Below are positions 8,446-16,965 of a DNA stretch of 64,000 bases, piece by piece. Origin of the DNA: Sphingobium chungbukense (GTDB lineage Bacteria > Pseudomonadota > Alphaproteobacteria > Sphingomonadales > Sphingomonadaceae); contig NZ_LBIC01000018.1 of the NCBI RefSeq assembly GCF_001005725.1, positions 22,459-86,458 on the forward strand, in the 5' to 3' direction. Position 1 is the first letter of the stretch. Each line of letters begins with the position of its first letter. The notes under the pieces are model-generated. The model did no database searches, had not been told where the DNA came from, and saw only the letters and a list, made by a program, of their open reading frames with translations. A program made the position numbers and the translations under genes.

Positions 8446-9912
8446 ATGACACAAACCATAGTTGACACTGCATCAATAGCCGTCCCTCCTCCCCGTGGAG
8501 CCGAGCCCGTTGCGTTGCCGCGCACGCTCAGCACATTCAGGCTGGCCGTATTTGTCATTGCTGCGGTCGCGCCTCTAGCCTGCGTGATCGGTGTTCTGCC
8601 GGTTGCGCTTGTGTTCGGCAGCGGGACTGCCCTGCCGCTGGCCTTCGTCATCGCGACGGTGGTTACAGCGCTGTTCGCCGTAGGCTACTCGGCGATCAGC
8701 CGCGAGGTTTTGGTGGGTGGCGCCTTTTATGCCTATATCGCGCGCGGTCTGGGATCGGTGGTGGGTATGGGCGCGGCGTGCGTGGCCGTTGTTTCCTACA
8801 CGATGTTTGTGCCTGGCGGCTTCAGTTACCTGGGTTTCATCATGCATACCACGGTGCAGGCCTTGCTGGGCTATGACTTGGACTGGGTAACCTATTCCTT
8901 GGCAGCTTGGGTCATCGTCGGCTTATTCGGTCTGCGCAAGATTGATTTCAGCGCTCGAGCTGTGCTAATCGTAATCCTTATCGAGTTCATTCTCCTGCTG
9001 TTCTTCGACGCCGCCCTTGTCGACAAGCTCGGCACAGACGCATTTCCAATCCAGTCATTGGATATCGGTGGCCTCGCCAGTGGTGCGCCCGGCGTTGCGA
9101 TCTTGCTCGCCTTTACATGCTACTTCGGAATTGAGTCCGCGGCGCTTTTTTCGGAAGAGGCCAAGTCTCCGCAGAAGTCTGTTGCGCGGGCGACCTATCT
9201 CGCAATCGGCGCCATCGGTGTCTTCTATTTCGTGACGTCGTGGATCACCGTTGGCGGGGTGGGACCTGATAACATCAAGGGCATACCGGAGTCCGACGTC
9301 GGCCTCATCTACTTCAAGCTCAGCGACAAATTCATCAGCGGCGGATTCACCACGATCATGCAGGTCGCGGTCATCACCAGCATGTTCGCTACCGTATTGT
9401 CGATGCACAATGTGGCTGCCCGCTACATGTTTGTGCTTGGCCGCCAAGGTTGCCTTCCGCTCGTGCTCGGCCGTGCGCATCCCGTTCATGGTTCACCGAC
9501 CATGGCCAGTCTGACCGTATCAGGCATCTCGCTCATAGTCATCGTTGGAGCCGCATATCTTGGCCTGCACCCGATGCTGGGACTTGGACTGGTGGCGCTC
9601 GGCTTCGCCGCGGCTGGCGTTATGTTCATGCAGGCGCTGACCAGCCTTGCGGTCATCTCCTACTTCCGGGACCATCCGCAACGTAAGCTCTGGCAGCACG
9701 TGATCGCACCCGCACTGGCGTTTATCGGCCTGCTGGGCGCGCTATACTTTGCCTTTGAAAACTTCGAGTATCTTAGCGGTAATAGTAATCCTGTCGTCAA
9801 TCGGATCCCTATCGGTATTCCAGTTGCGATGGTCGTCGGCATCGGCTTCGCGCTTTGGCTTCGTCGCTACCGTCCGTCGCGTTTCGCTGCCATTCTTAAA
9901 GACCATCCCTGA
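8446..9912 (+). CDS. APC-superfamily amino acid/amine permease
   Basis: This predicted 488-residue inner-membrane protein has about twelve hydrophobic helices. The APC pattern is visible in FVIAAVAPLACVIGVLPVA at the first helix, VGGAFYAYIARGLG in helix 3, and CYFGIESAALFSEEAKSPQKSVARA in the middle loop. The ATG at 8446 is chosen because GGGAGA precedes it and the upstream extension is not membrane-like. APC permeases import amino acids and polyamines with protons. Here it likely imports the cluster's amine or a breakdown product. A terminator-like hairpin lies on each side, so it may be transcribed on its own. Confidence 0.88.
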   Translation: MTQTIVDTASIAVPPPRGAEPVALPRTLSTFRLAVFVIAAVAPLACVIGVLPVALVFGSGTALPLAFVIATVVTALFAVGYSAISREVLVGGAFYAYIARGLGSVVGMGAACVAVVSYTMFVPGGFSYLGFIMHTTVQALLGYDLDWVTYSLAAWVIVGLFGLRKIDFSARAVLIVILIEFILLLFFDAALVDKLGTDAFPIQSLDIGGLASGAPGVAILLAFTCYFGIESAALFSEEAKSPQKSVARATYLAIGAIGVFYFVTSWITVGGVGPDNIKGIPESDVGLIYFKLSDKFISGGFTTIMQVAVITSMFATVLSMHNVAARYMFVLGRQGCLPLVLGRAHPVHGSPTMASLTVSGISLIVIVGAAYLGLHPMLGLGLVALGFAAAGVMFMQALTSLAVISYFRDHPQRKLWQHVIAPALAFIGLLGALYFAFENFEYLSGNSNPVVNRIPIGIPVAMVVGIGFALWLRRYRPSRFAAILKDHP

Positions 9913-9920
9913 CAACCTCC

Positions 9921-9950
9921 AAGGTGCAGCGACCGCAATCGCTGCACCTT
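9921..9950 (+). terminator. Perfect 12-bp hairpin after the permease gene
   Basis: AAGGTGCAGCGA and TCGCTGCACCTT form a perfect 12-bp stem with a 6-base loop, starting 9 bp after the permease stop. The T-run behind it is weak (CTCATGCGTTT), so termination may be incomplete or the hairpin may stabilise the mRNA. Confidence 0.65.
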
Positions 9951-10336
9951 CTCATGCGTTTGGTGTAGAAAGATGCTAATTGTAACGGCATCCTGGCGAT
10001 CCAGCGCTGACGCACAGGGCGTTCGAAATCGTCGCCCGCGCAGAGACGGCTGATGCGTTATGCTGCCGTCGGTGGGCAGCATGACCAATCGACGCTGGCT
10101 GGGTATCTCCATCAACCTCGGCGACGCTTGTTCGTAACCTACGCACCTCAGCGCTAAACTTGGGTTCCTTTTCCCGGGCGGCGCTTGACCCGATGAACTG
10201 ATAAATATTCGATTGACGAATTATTCTTGTGAGCCTCGTAGCGTGTGATAAGCTTCCCAGCCTGCGATCTTTCTGCGTCGAGGGCATCATAGGACGATCT
10301 CACTCTGCGAACAGGCTGCCATCAGGAGAATAGAGC
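9951..10336. other. Intergenic region upstream of the MFS gene
   Basis: About 390 bp without a credible gene; minus-strand open frames have no matching start signals or recognisable sequence. The AT-rich stretch near 10195-10235 (ATAAATATTCGATTGACGAATTATT in parts) is a plausible promoter area for the next gene. Confidence 0.4.
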
Positions 10337-11518
10337 GTGAAGAGCGGACTTGGTGAACATCCTCGAACTACGTTGGCGATCGCGTGTACCCTCTATGCTC
10401 TATCACTCATTCTGATCGATGTGGCGCCATTCTTCGTGGGCATGTACGTCGATTCGTTGCGCATCAGCCTGAGCCAAGCGGGCTTCGTTCAAACGATTGA
10501 CCAGGCCGGCGGCGTCGTGGGCGCCGTGCTAGGCTTCATCCTGATGCCACGCGCGCCGTGGCGGTCGCTCATATTGGGCGCTTCAATCGTGGCCACGATC
10601 GCTAATGCGGTGACTGGTTTGGCGGACAGTTACTTGATGCTCTGCCTGATCCGGTTCGCGTCGGGATTGAGCGTGGTGCTTTTGACGACCGTATGTGCAT
10701 GCATCATGGCTCGAGCGACCGTTCCGGATCGCGCGTTCGGCGCCGGGATGGCCATCTCGCTGTTGCTGTCGGCCGCCGCAATCTGGCTGCTTGATGCCTT
10801 ACGTGCGGATATTGGCCATGGGGCAGCCCTTTCATCGGGCGCGCTCTGGATTGGCGCCGCTGTGCTTCTGTCGCTTCTGCTTCCCGCCGACCTGCGCGGC
10901 GGCACCGGTGATCCAGGGATCTCTGATAGGGAAGGCACCCGGCTTGACACCATAGCGTTCGGAAAGATCGCGCTGGTGGGCTTGCTACTCTTTGCCGTTG
11001 GGGCAAACATAGTTTCCGGCTTTACGGAAAGGGTCGGCCTCGCCAATGGCCTTACTTCGGCCGAGGTGGCGAAGGCCGCCGCGTTCAGCTACATCTTGTC
11101 GATAGTAGCCGTCTTGATCCCGACAATTGTCGGCGTGGCAGGAGGCCGCCTTAAGTGGATCGCCTTGACTACCCTATTGTTCTTCGGCGCCATTTGGGCA
11201 CTGTACGACTCCACGACAGTGTTCTCTTATACGATAGCATTCGCAGCCTACCTGTCCGCCTGGGGCCTGGGCTTGACCTATTATATGTCACTCGTTGCGG
11301 ACAACGACCCGGATGAAAAGTTCACCCGCATGATCTATATCATGAACGTGGCTGCGCAGGCTATAGGCCCCGCCATCGGTGCGACGTTGGTCGCGAAAGG
11401 CTCGCTGAGCATCGTCCTCCTCGTCGCGCCCTTCCCGGTCGCAGCTGCGTTTGCGATGATTGTGATATTCGCAACGCGACGGCCGAGCGATGCGGCACGG
11501 GTGCCTGTTGCCTCCTGA
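10337..11518 (+). CDS. Major facilitator superfamily transporter
   Basis: This 393-residue protein starts at GTG with AGGAGA 8 bases upstream. It has about twelve hydrophobic segments and the loop pattern of a major facilitator protein, for example RIFASG-like LIRFASGLSVVLLTT and a charged centre between the two halves (about residues 195-205). Substrate is not readable. It is the second transporter of the amine cluster and lies 57 bp before a DAO-type oxidoreductase gene, so uptake or export of an amine-derived compound is plausible. Confidence 0.8.
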   Translation: MKSGLGEHPRTTLAIACTLYALSLILIDVAPFFVGMYVDSLRISLSQAGFVQTIDQAGGVVGAVLGFILMPRAPWRSLILGASIVATIANAVTGLADSYLMLCLIRFASGLSVVLLTTVCACIMARATVPDRAFGAGMAISLLLSAAAIWLLDALRADIGHGAALSSGALWIGAAVLLSLLLPADLRGGTGDPGISDREGTRLDTIAFGKIALVGLLLFAVGANIVSGFTERVGLANGLTSAEVAKAAAFSYILSIVAVLIPTIVGVAGGRLKWIALTTLLFFGAIWALYDSTTVFSYTIAFAAYLSAWGLGLTYYMSLVADNDPDEKFTRMIYIMNVAAQAIGPAIGATLVAKGSLSIVLLVAPFPVAAAFAMIVIFATRRPSDAARVPVAS

Positions 11519-11574
11519 ACCATGGCTTGCGCAAATATGATGTCGGCCCGGCTTGATAGTTGGAGTAGGTAAGG

Positions 11575-13032
11575 ATGCACAATCAAACTCCCGGTTCTGG
11601 CCACGATCTGCCGCATCCGGCGTCGGGCACAGATGAGCAATTGAAGCCCTCGTCGCCCCCGCACGCCGGCAAGTCCTTCTGGATACGCGATTATGGAAGT
11701 TACGCCGCGAATCCGGACCTGGATGCCGACGTGCGATGCGACATTCTCGTGATAGGCGGCGGCATCGCGGGACTTTCATCGGCCTGGCACTGCGCCAAGG
11801 ACGGTCTGGGCTCGGTGGTCCTGATAGAAAGCGAAATTATAGGCTTCGGCGCCAGCGGTCGAGCGGCGGGCTGGATCATGCCGCAATTTGGAATGAGTCA
11901 GTTGGCCATCCACAAGAAATACGGTGTGGAACGGTCTGCGGCGGCCTTCGCATATTGTCGTCGCGCGACTGCTTACACTCGCCAGATTATCGAACAAAAT
12001 GGTCTGGACAGTGACTATCGTTCTCCGGGACTGATGCGTGTTGCTTTTGATGATAGATGGGTCGATGATCTTCACGATCTGTACTCTGCTTACCAAAAGG
12101 TCGGTGTTGATACGATAACCTGGCTTGATGCCCGTCAAGTGCAGGCCAGTTACAACAGAAATACCCATTTTAAGGCCGCAATCGCCGACACCGATCTAGG
12201 TCTGCTGAATCCCTGCAAACAAGTGCGTGAACTAAAGCGGATTGCGGAGGCAGCGGGGGTTGCAGTGTATGAAAACACGCCAGCGACTCATCTGGAGCGG
12301 ACGCCCGGCGGGGTACGGGTAACGACGCCGAGGGGAACGATCTTGGCGAGCAAGGTCGTACTGGCGACCAATGCATTCACCCACCAGCTACAAGGACCGC
12401 TCGGCAGGGAGCTCGACCGGTATCAAGCTCCGGTTTTCGCGCGCGGCGCAGTGACTGAGCGCTTGTCCGACGAACAATGGGCGTCGATCGGATGGAAACA
12501 GGGCAATGCGATCGAAAGCTCACTCGATCTGTTCCACTATATGGCACCCACTGCGGACAAGCGGATCCAGTTCTACTTTATCTATTATGGCGGCCATCCG
12601 ACGCGAACCGAAATGGAGCCAACCGTCAGCGCCAAGGGGGGTCAGGTGTCGCTTGCTCACTTGAAGGCTATCTTTCCTGCGCTGAAAGATGTCAGACTGG
12701 CACATAATTGGGGGGGGCACATGTCCGGGACGCGCGACCTGGTGCCTCACCTCACGAATGTCGGTGACGAGCGCGTGATCTACATCGGTGGTTGTTGGGG
12801 CCATGGGCTCGCCATCAACCATTTACATGGGCAGACCGTCGCAGACATGCTCGCCGGTCGCCATAGTGATCTGACCGATTTTTGGATCGTCAATCGCAAG
12901 CCGCAGCGGTGGCCCGCTTGGCCCCTTGATTACCTGGGAAAACAGGCGACTTGGTCACTCATGAAGCGAAAGGTACGCAAGCAGCTTCGGGGTTCAATTT
13001 TCGATGATCCGGAGGGCGGTTTTCTAAAATGA
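11575..13032 (+). CDS. FAD-dependent DAO-family oxidoreductase (gamma-glutamylputrescine oxidase-like)
   Basis: This 485-residue protein has a roughly 30-residue N-terminal extension, then SFWIRDYGSYAANPDLDADVRCD before the FAD site ILVIGGGIAGLSSAWHCA. It follows with GFGASGRAAGWIMPQFG and the C-terminal GGCWGHGLAINHLHGQTVADML, typical of PuuB/OrdL-type oxidases in the DAO family. These oxidise amines or N-methyl/N-acyl amino compounds. A further tail rich in Trp and Pro (RWPAWPLDYLGKQATW) extends beyond the standard domain. Together with the first DAO gene it suggests at least two successive C-N oxidations in the pathway. Confidence 0.87.
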   Translation: MHNQTPGSGHDLPHPASGTDEQLKPSSPPHAGKSFWIRDYGSYAANPDLDADVRCDILVIGGGIAGLSSAWHCAKDGLGSVVLIESEIIGFGASGRAAGWIMPQFGMSQLAIHKKYGVERSAAAFAYCRRATAYTRQIIEQNGLDSDYRSPGLMRVAFDDRWVDDLHDLYSAYQKVGVDTITWLDARQVQASYNRNTHFKAAIADTDLGLLNPCKQVRELKRIAEAAGVAVYENTPATHLERTPGGVRVTTPRGTILASKVVLATNAFTHQLQGPLGRELDRYQAPVFARGAVTERLSDEQWASIGWKQGNAIESSLDLFHYMAPTADKRIQFYFIYYGGHPTRTEMEPTVSAKGGQVSLAHLKAIFPALKDVRLAHNWGGHMSGTRDLVPHLTNVGDERVIYIGGCWGHGLAINHLHGQTVADMLAGRHSDLTDFWIVNRKPQRWPAWPLDYLGKQATWSLMKRKVRKQLRGSIFDDPEGGFLK

Positions 13033-13204
13033 CAATCACCGGGTCTACCCCCGCGCACGAAGGCAGTCGAAGGTCACCACACCGAACGCTCACTTCACCT
13101 ACCATCTTGATCCATAGCTGCTCCTCGAAGCTCGGTGGATCGAAATCTTGGTTCGTGGATGTTCTCGCAAGATCATTCTTATATGTCTCGTTACTAAATA
13201 ATGA

Positions 13205-13432
13205 GTGAAATATACTATGAGAGGTCAAGTTATAATTGGTGAATCTGTTGTTCGTGATATGGAGCGACTTCTTACTGGTCAAACAGACGAAGCGTTGAGT
13301 GACAGATTTGGGATTAGCTACAACACGTGGCGTAAGATTAAAGTAGGTAAGCCAGTCAGGAATTCGCTCGCCATTCGACTGCAGTCTCGCCTTGCTCAAT
13401 TGACTACATTTTCACATACTGATGACGTCTGA
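13205..13432 (+). CDS. Small helix-turn-helix-like protein, AT-rich
   Basis: This frame encodes 75 residues from GTG 13205, or 71 residues from ATG 13217. The segment DEALSDRFGISYNTWRKIKV looks like a helix-turn-helix (winged or lambda-like), with a basic tail. Base composition from about 13120 to 13460 is clearly AT-richer than the surroundings, suggesting foreign origin. No close family is recognised. It could be a small regulator left from a mobile element; the IS3-type scrap begins 42 bp downstream. Confidence 0.55.
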   Translation: MKYTMRGQVIIGESVVRDMERLLTGQTDEALSDRFGISYNTWRKIKVGKPVRNSLAIRLQSRLAQLTTFSHTDDV

Positions 13433-13473
13433 TCGCAAACCTATTAAAGTTTTAAGTCGCCTGCAGTGGCGCG

Positions 13474-13740
13474 ATGACTCCCCAGGCGCCACGCCCACTC
13501 GACAAGGTCAACCGCGAGTTTCACGCCAGCGGACCTATTGCGCTATGGGTTGTCGACTACGTGCGTTCACATCTGGGCGAACTTCGTCTATGTTGCCTTG
13601 ATAGACGCTCATCCTCGCCCGATCGTGGACTCGAAGGTCTGCTCTTCAACGGCAGCAAGCTTCGTCCTGTAGGCCCTGCTCCGCACGGCCTCTACAAGGC
13701 CGAGGTCATCTGGAGGCAAGGATTTCTGCGATGTCCCTGG
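13474..13740 (+). pseudogene. Remnant of an IS3-family transposase OrfB
   Basis: A 95-codon frame contains DKVNREFHASGPIALWVVDY, resembling the start of the IS3-type integrase core (DxVxRxF.A..PN.LWV.D). Further on is HGLYKAEVIWRQG, typical of the region before the catalytic glutamate in the same family. The parts between and after are missing or frame-shifted. It is a non-functional scar and marks the border between the amine cluster and the sugar locus. Confidence 0.6.
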
Positions 13741-13909
13741 CCTATGCGCCCACCCAATTGAAGCCGGTATCAAACATGCCGAGTTTTTGCTTCCACCAAT
13801 ATGAGCCAATGCATCAACGTTTTGGAGTCGCCGCGTTAAAGCCGCCATATGACGCGAGACTATACGCGTGTTTCCAAGTCCGAAAGCCTGCGGGAGTTCG
13901 CGGTCCGTT

Positions 13910-14851
13910 TCAAGACTGGCCCTTTACCAATGCCTTCAGCCGATCGACCACTTGTTGCGTTGCCACGGCGGTCGCGGGAATGATACCGGCGAAGTGGACA
14001 AATCCATGGGTCAAATTGTCGAACTCCATGACCTCCACCATCACCCCTGAATCGCGAAGCCGGTCGGCATAAGCGATCGCCTCGTCCCGCAGCGGATCCA
14101 CGCTCAATACAACGATTAGCGCGGTCGGCAGTCCAGATAGGCTATCGGCCGCCAGTGGCGAGATAAGGGGATTCGAGCGATCCGCAGCACCAGCATAGTC
14201 TGCGGCATACATGTCCAGATTACCTGCCACCAGCGTCGGATCCGCGTCCCTTACCCGCGACGCATATTCCCTGTTGGGACGAAGATCGACGGCCGGATAA
14301 AGTAGCAATTGGCAGTCGAAGACCCCCGTTCCATCATTGCTGTCGCGCAGGGCGATGGAAACTGCGGCAGCCAAATTGCCTCCGGCGCTATCGCCACCAA
14401 TTATCGCCGGACAGCCTGCTCCGCCTAGTTCCGCCCGGTTTTGCAAAACCCAGCGCGCCGCCGTCAGACTGTCTTCGAACGCGGCCGGAAAAGGATGTTC
14501 GGGCGCAAGCCGGTAGCTGCTCGTCACGACGACCATCCCCAGATCGCGGCACAGTCTGCGCGCGGTGTGATCAACCGTTGCGAGGTTGCCGACTGCCCAG
14601 CCGCCGCCATGAACATAGTGCAGCGTGCCCTGGGCATCACCGATCGGACGATAGACGCGTAGCGGCACCGGCCCGCCCGTGCCGACCAACCCCAGATCTT
14701 CCACCTTACCCACTTCTATGGTCCCGTCCGGGCCTACGATCATCGGGATCATGCTGTTTGCCATCTCCCGCACCGCTGGATAATCAACCGGTCCTTCAGG
14801 GACCGCGGGAATCTGGGAAATGAGCTGCGCCAGCATGGGATCAAGGGGCAT
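13910..14851 (-). CDS. Alpha/beta-hydrolase, hormone-sensitive-lipase type (family IV esterase)
   Basis: This 313-residue hydrolase shows the family IV oxyanion-hole motif HGGGWAVGN and the nucleophile motif GDSAGGN. An acid residue (DPLRDE) and a histidine (LTHGFVHF) follow towards the C-terminus. Such enzymes hydrolyse short-chain carboxyl esters. It is the last gene of a four-gene minus-strand unit, 12 bp after a second, unrelated esterase gene. No signal peptide is seen. In this sugar-uptake context a plausible job is removing acyl groups from an imported sugar ester; this is inference. Confidence 0.88.
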   Translation of the reverse strand: MPLDPMLAQLISQIPAVPEGPVDYPAVREMANSMIPMIVGPDGTIEVGKVEDLGLVGTGGPVPLRVYRPIGDAQGTLHYVHGGGWAVGNLATVDHTARRLCRDLGMVVVTSSYRLAPEHPFPAAFEDSLTAARWVLQNRAELGGAGCPAIIGGDSAGGNLAAAVSIALRDSNDGTGVFDCQLLLYPAVDLRPNREYASRVRDADPTLVAGNLDMYAADYAGAADRSNPLISPLAADSLSGLPTALIVVLSVDPLRDEAIAYADRLRDSGVMVEVMEFDNLTHGFVHFAGIIPATAVATQQVVDRLKALVKGQS

Positions 14852-14863
14852 GAATTTACTCCG

Positions 14864-16036
14864 TCAGAAAGTGGGAATGGTGATGCCGAGCTTATCGGCG
14901 AGGATGCCGACGACGCGATAGACGAGCGGATCTGCGATGTTGGCTATGCCCGCTCGATTACGGACATAGGCGAAACTGATGCCGGAGGGTTCATGGGCAA
15001 AGGCGAGTGCCCCGCCCATCCCGTCATGGCCAAAGGATCCTTCACCCAGCATCGGTTGCACGGCCCAGGGCAGCATTAATCCCGCGCCCCAGGTCGGCCC
15101 CGTAAAGTCTGTCATCCACTGCTTCCCCTGGGAAATGGGGGTGCGGGCGTCCCGTACGCAAGCCATGGAGGGCAGCGAAATGCCCTCTGCGCCGGTCACG
15201 ACCGCAGAGTATAGACGCGCAAGCGATCGCGCGTCGGCCAAGCCGTTCGCACCAGCCAGTTCCACAGCCTGAAGGCGCGGATCATTCATCCCCTTGGCAA
15301 GTCCGCTCAGGCGTGGCTCCATCAATCCGCTCAGCGAAATCGCCCGCGCGGCCAGACTATCCGCCTCGAGCTCCGGCGAGTCCCGTTCCGGGGGCACCAT
15401 GAACCGCGCGACAGGAGAGTTATCGGCGGGCAGCCTGCCGATCTGGAGATTAAGCTGCAGGGGCTCGGCAACATGCTTCCGCAGCCATTGGCCAACGGAC
15501 AGACCCGTTACCCTGCGCACCAGTTCACTGGTGATCCACCCGATCGTGATAGGGTGATAGATATGCGCGGTGTTGGGGTCGAATATCGGCGGCTCGCTGC
15601 CCAGCCGCGCTGCCATGGCGGCAGGATCGGCAAGGTTCTCCAGAGTGATAGCGCCGCTGATCGCCGGGACGCCTGCACGGTGGCCAAGCGCTTGGCGGAC
15701 TGTGACACGATCCTTGCCATGCTCACCGAATTCAGGCCAGTAGCGCGCGACTGGCGCATCCAGGTCGATCAACCCCTCATCCACCTGAGCCAGCACGCAA
15801 AGCGCCGCCACGCCCTTCGTCACGGAAAAGACCGGCGCCACCGTATCCCGGCGCCATGGTTGTCCTCCATCAGCGGTCGCCGCGCCGCCCCACACATCCA
15901 ATACAGGTTCGCCATTATGGTAGATAGCGCAGGCCGCACCAAGTTCCCCGTCTTGGCCGAAGTTCGACCGGAAGGCGTCAAGACAAGTGTTGAAGGCGGG
16001 ATCGGCCCAGCCCTCCACTGTGATAGGCGAGTTCAT
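14864..16036 (-). CDS. Serine hydrolase of the class C beta-lactamase/family VIII esterase type
   Basis: This 390-residue protein has the SxxK nucleophile motif SVTK (Ser71, Lys74) and the tyrosine motif YHPITIGW, matching family VIII carboxylesterases rather than true beta-lactamases. The start is placed at ATG 16036, which overlaps the kinase stop as ATGA; an upstream TTG in frame is less likely. No signal peptide is visible, so it should be cytoplasmic. It sits between a fructokinase-like gene and a second esterase. Two esterases with a GH68 enzyme suggest an acylated sucrose or fructan as substrate, or carry-over of unrelated genes. Confidence 0.87.
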   Translation of the reverse strand: MNSPITVEGWADPAFNTCLDAFRSNFGQDGELGAACAIYHNGEPVLDVWGGAATADGGQPWRRDTVAPVFSVTKGVAALCVLAQVDEGLIDLDAPVARYWPEFGEHGKDRVTVRQALGHRAGVPAISGAITLENLADPAAMAARLGSEPPIFDPNTAHIYHPITIGWITSELVRRVTGLSVGQWLRKHVAEPLQLNLQIGRLPADNSPVARFMVPPERDSPELEADSLAARAISLSGLMEPRLSGLAKGMNDPRLQAVELAGANGLADARSLARLYSAVVTGAEGISLPSMACVRDARTPISQGKQWMTDFTGPTWGAGLMLPWAVQPMLGEGSFGHDGMGGALAFAHEPSGISFAYVRNRAGIANIADPLVYRVVGILADKLGITIPTF

Positions 16037-16962
16037 ACACAATCTACCTTTTTCGTTGCCGACAACGCATGGTCCAGCGCGGCATATCCCACAGCGATCG
16101 CGCCCAAGGGGCCTGCCTCATGGCCCAGTTCCGGATTCGAGATGAAGGCCTGCGCTGCCGCTGCACTTATATGCGGCAAATATCCGGCCAGCCTTTCGAC
16201 GAACAGCGCGCGCACCTGCTGAAGCAGGAAGGACCGGTCCAAGCCGATGCTGCCGCCGATCAATATCCTTTGCGGACTTGCGGTCAGGACGATCGCGCCG
16301 ATCAGTTCGGCAAGGTCATACGCGACATTGGCCCAGACAGGGTCATCCTCGCTTACCTCTTCGGCACTTCGCCCAAAACGCGCGTGCAGTGCCGGGCCGG
16401 ATATCAGTCCTTCGACGCAATCGTGATGAAAGGGGCAGACACCCGTAAAGCCATCGCCCACGGCGCGACGCAGGCGCAAATGTCCAACTTCGGGATGAAG
16501 CGCGCCATGCACCGCCAGACCGTCGATCAGGATGCCGCCACCGACGCCCGTACCCAGCGTCAGGTAACACAGGCTGTCCAGACCCCTGCCCGCGCCCCAA
16601 TTCCATTCAGCCATTGCGGCGGCGTTCACGTCTGTCTCGATCCGCCAGGGAAGGCCAAGATCATGCGCCAGAATGCCTGCGATCGGGGCGCCCGACCAGC
16701 GTGGCTTGGGCGTTGCCAGCATGCTCCCATAGTCGCATGCTGACGGGTCGACCCGCACCGGTCCAAAGGATGCGATGCCAAGCGCCGCGAAATCATGCTC
16801 GGCCTTCCAGGCGTCCAACTGCCCGCGCAACTGGGGCAGCGTCTTTTCAGGTTCAAAAGTAGGAAACTTCGCATGCGCAATCACGGTTCGTCCGCGCGCG
16901 AGCATCATCACCGCTTTGGTGCCGCCTAGTTCCACACCAGCGACGATTTCGTCACGCACCAT
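16033..16962 (-). CDS. ROK-family sugar kinase, fructokinase-like
   Basis: This 309-residue kinase shows the ATP-binding start AGVELGGTKAVMML, the LGTGVGGGILIDG segment, and the zinc/ROK motif GHLRLRR...GVCPFHHDCVEGLISGPAL. The CPxHxxCxEGL pattern is shared with E. coli Mak-type fructokinases. It should phosphorylate fructose (or another hexose) to the 6-phosphate in the cytoplasm. It begins 4 bp after the GH68 gene and overlaps the esterase gene, so the three are translationally linked. This fits fructose released by the GH68 enzyme feeding directly into the kinase. Confidence 0.88.
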   Translation of the reverse strand: MVRDEIVAGVELGGTKAVMMLARGRTVIAHAKFPTFEPEKTLPQLRGQLDAWKAEHDFAALGIASFGPVRVDPSACDYGSMLATPKPRWSGAPIAGILAHDLGLPWRIETDVNAAAMAEWNWGAGRGLDSLCYLTLGTGVGGGILIDGLAVHGALHPEVGHLRLRRAVGDGFTGVCPFHHDCVEGLISGPALHARFGRSAEEVSEDDPVWANVAYDLAELIGAIVLTASPQRILIGGSIGLDRSFLLQQVRALFVERLAGYLPHISAAAAQAFISNPELGHEAGPLGAIAVGYAALDHALSATKKVDCV

Positions 16963-16965
16963 TGC

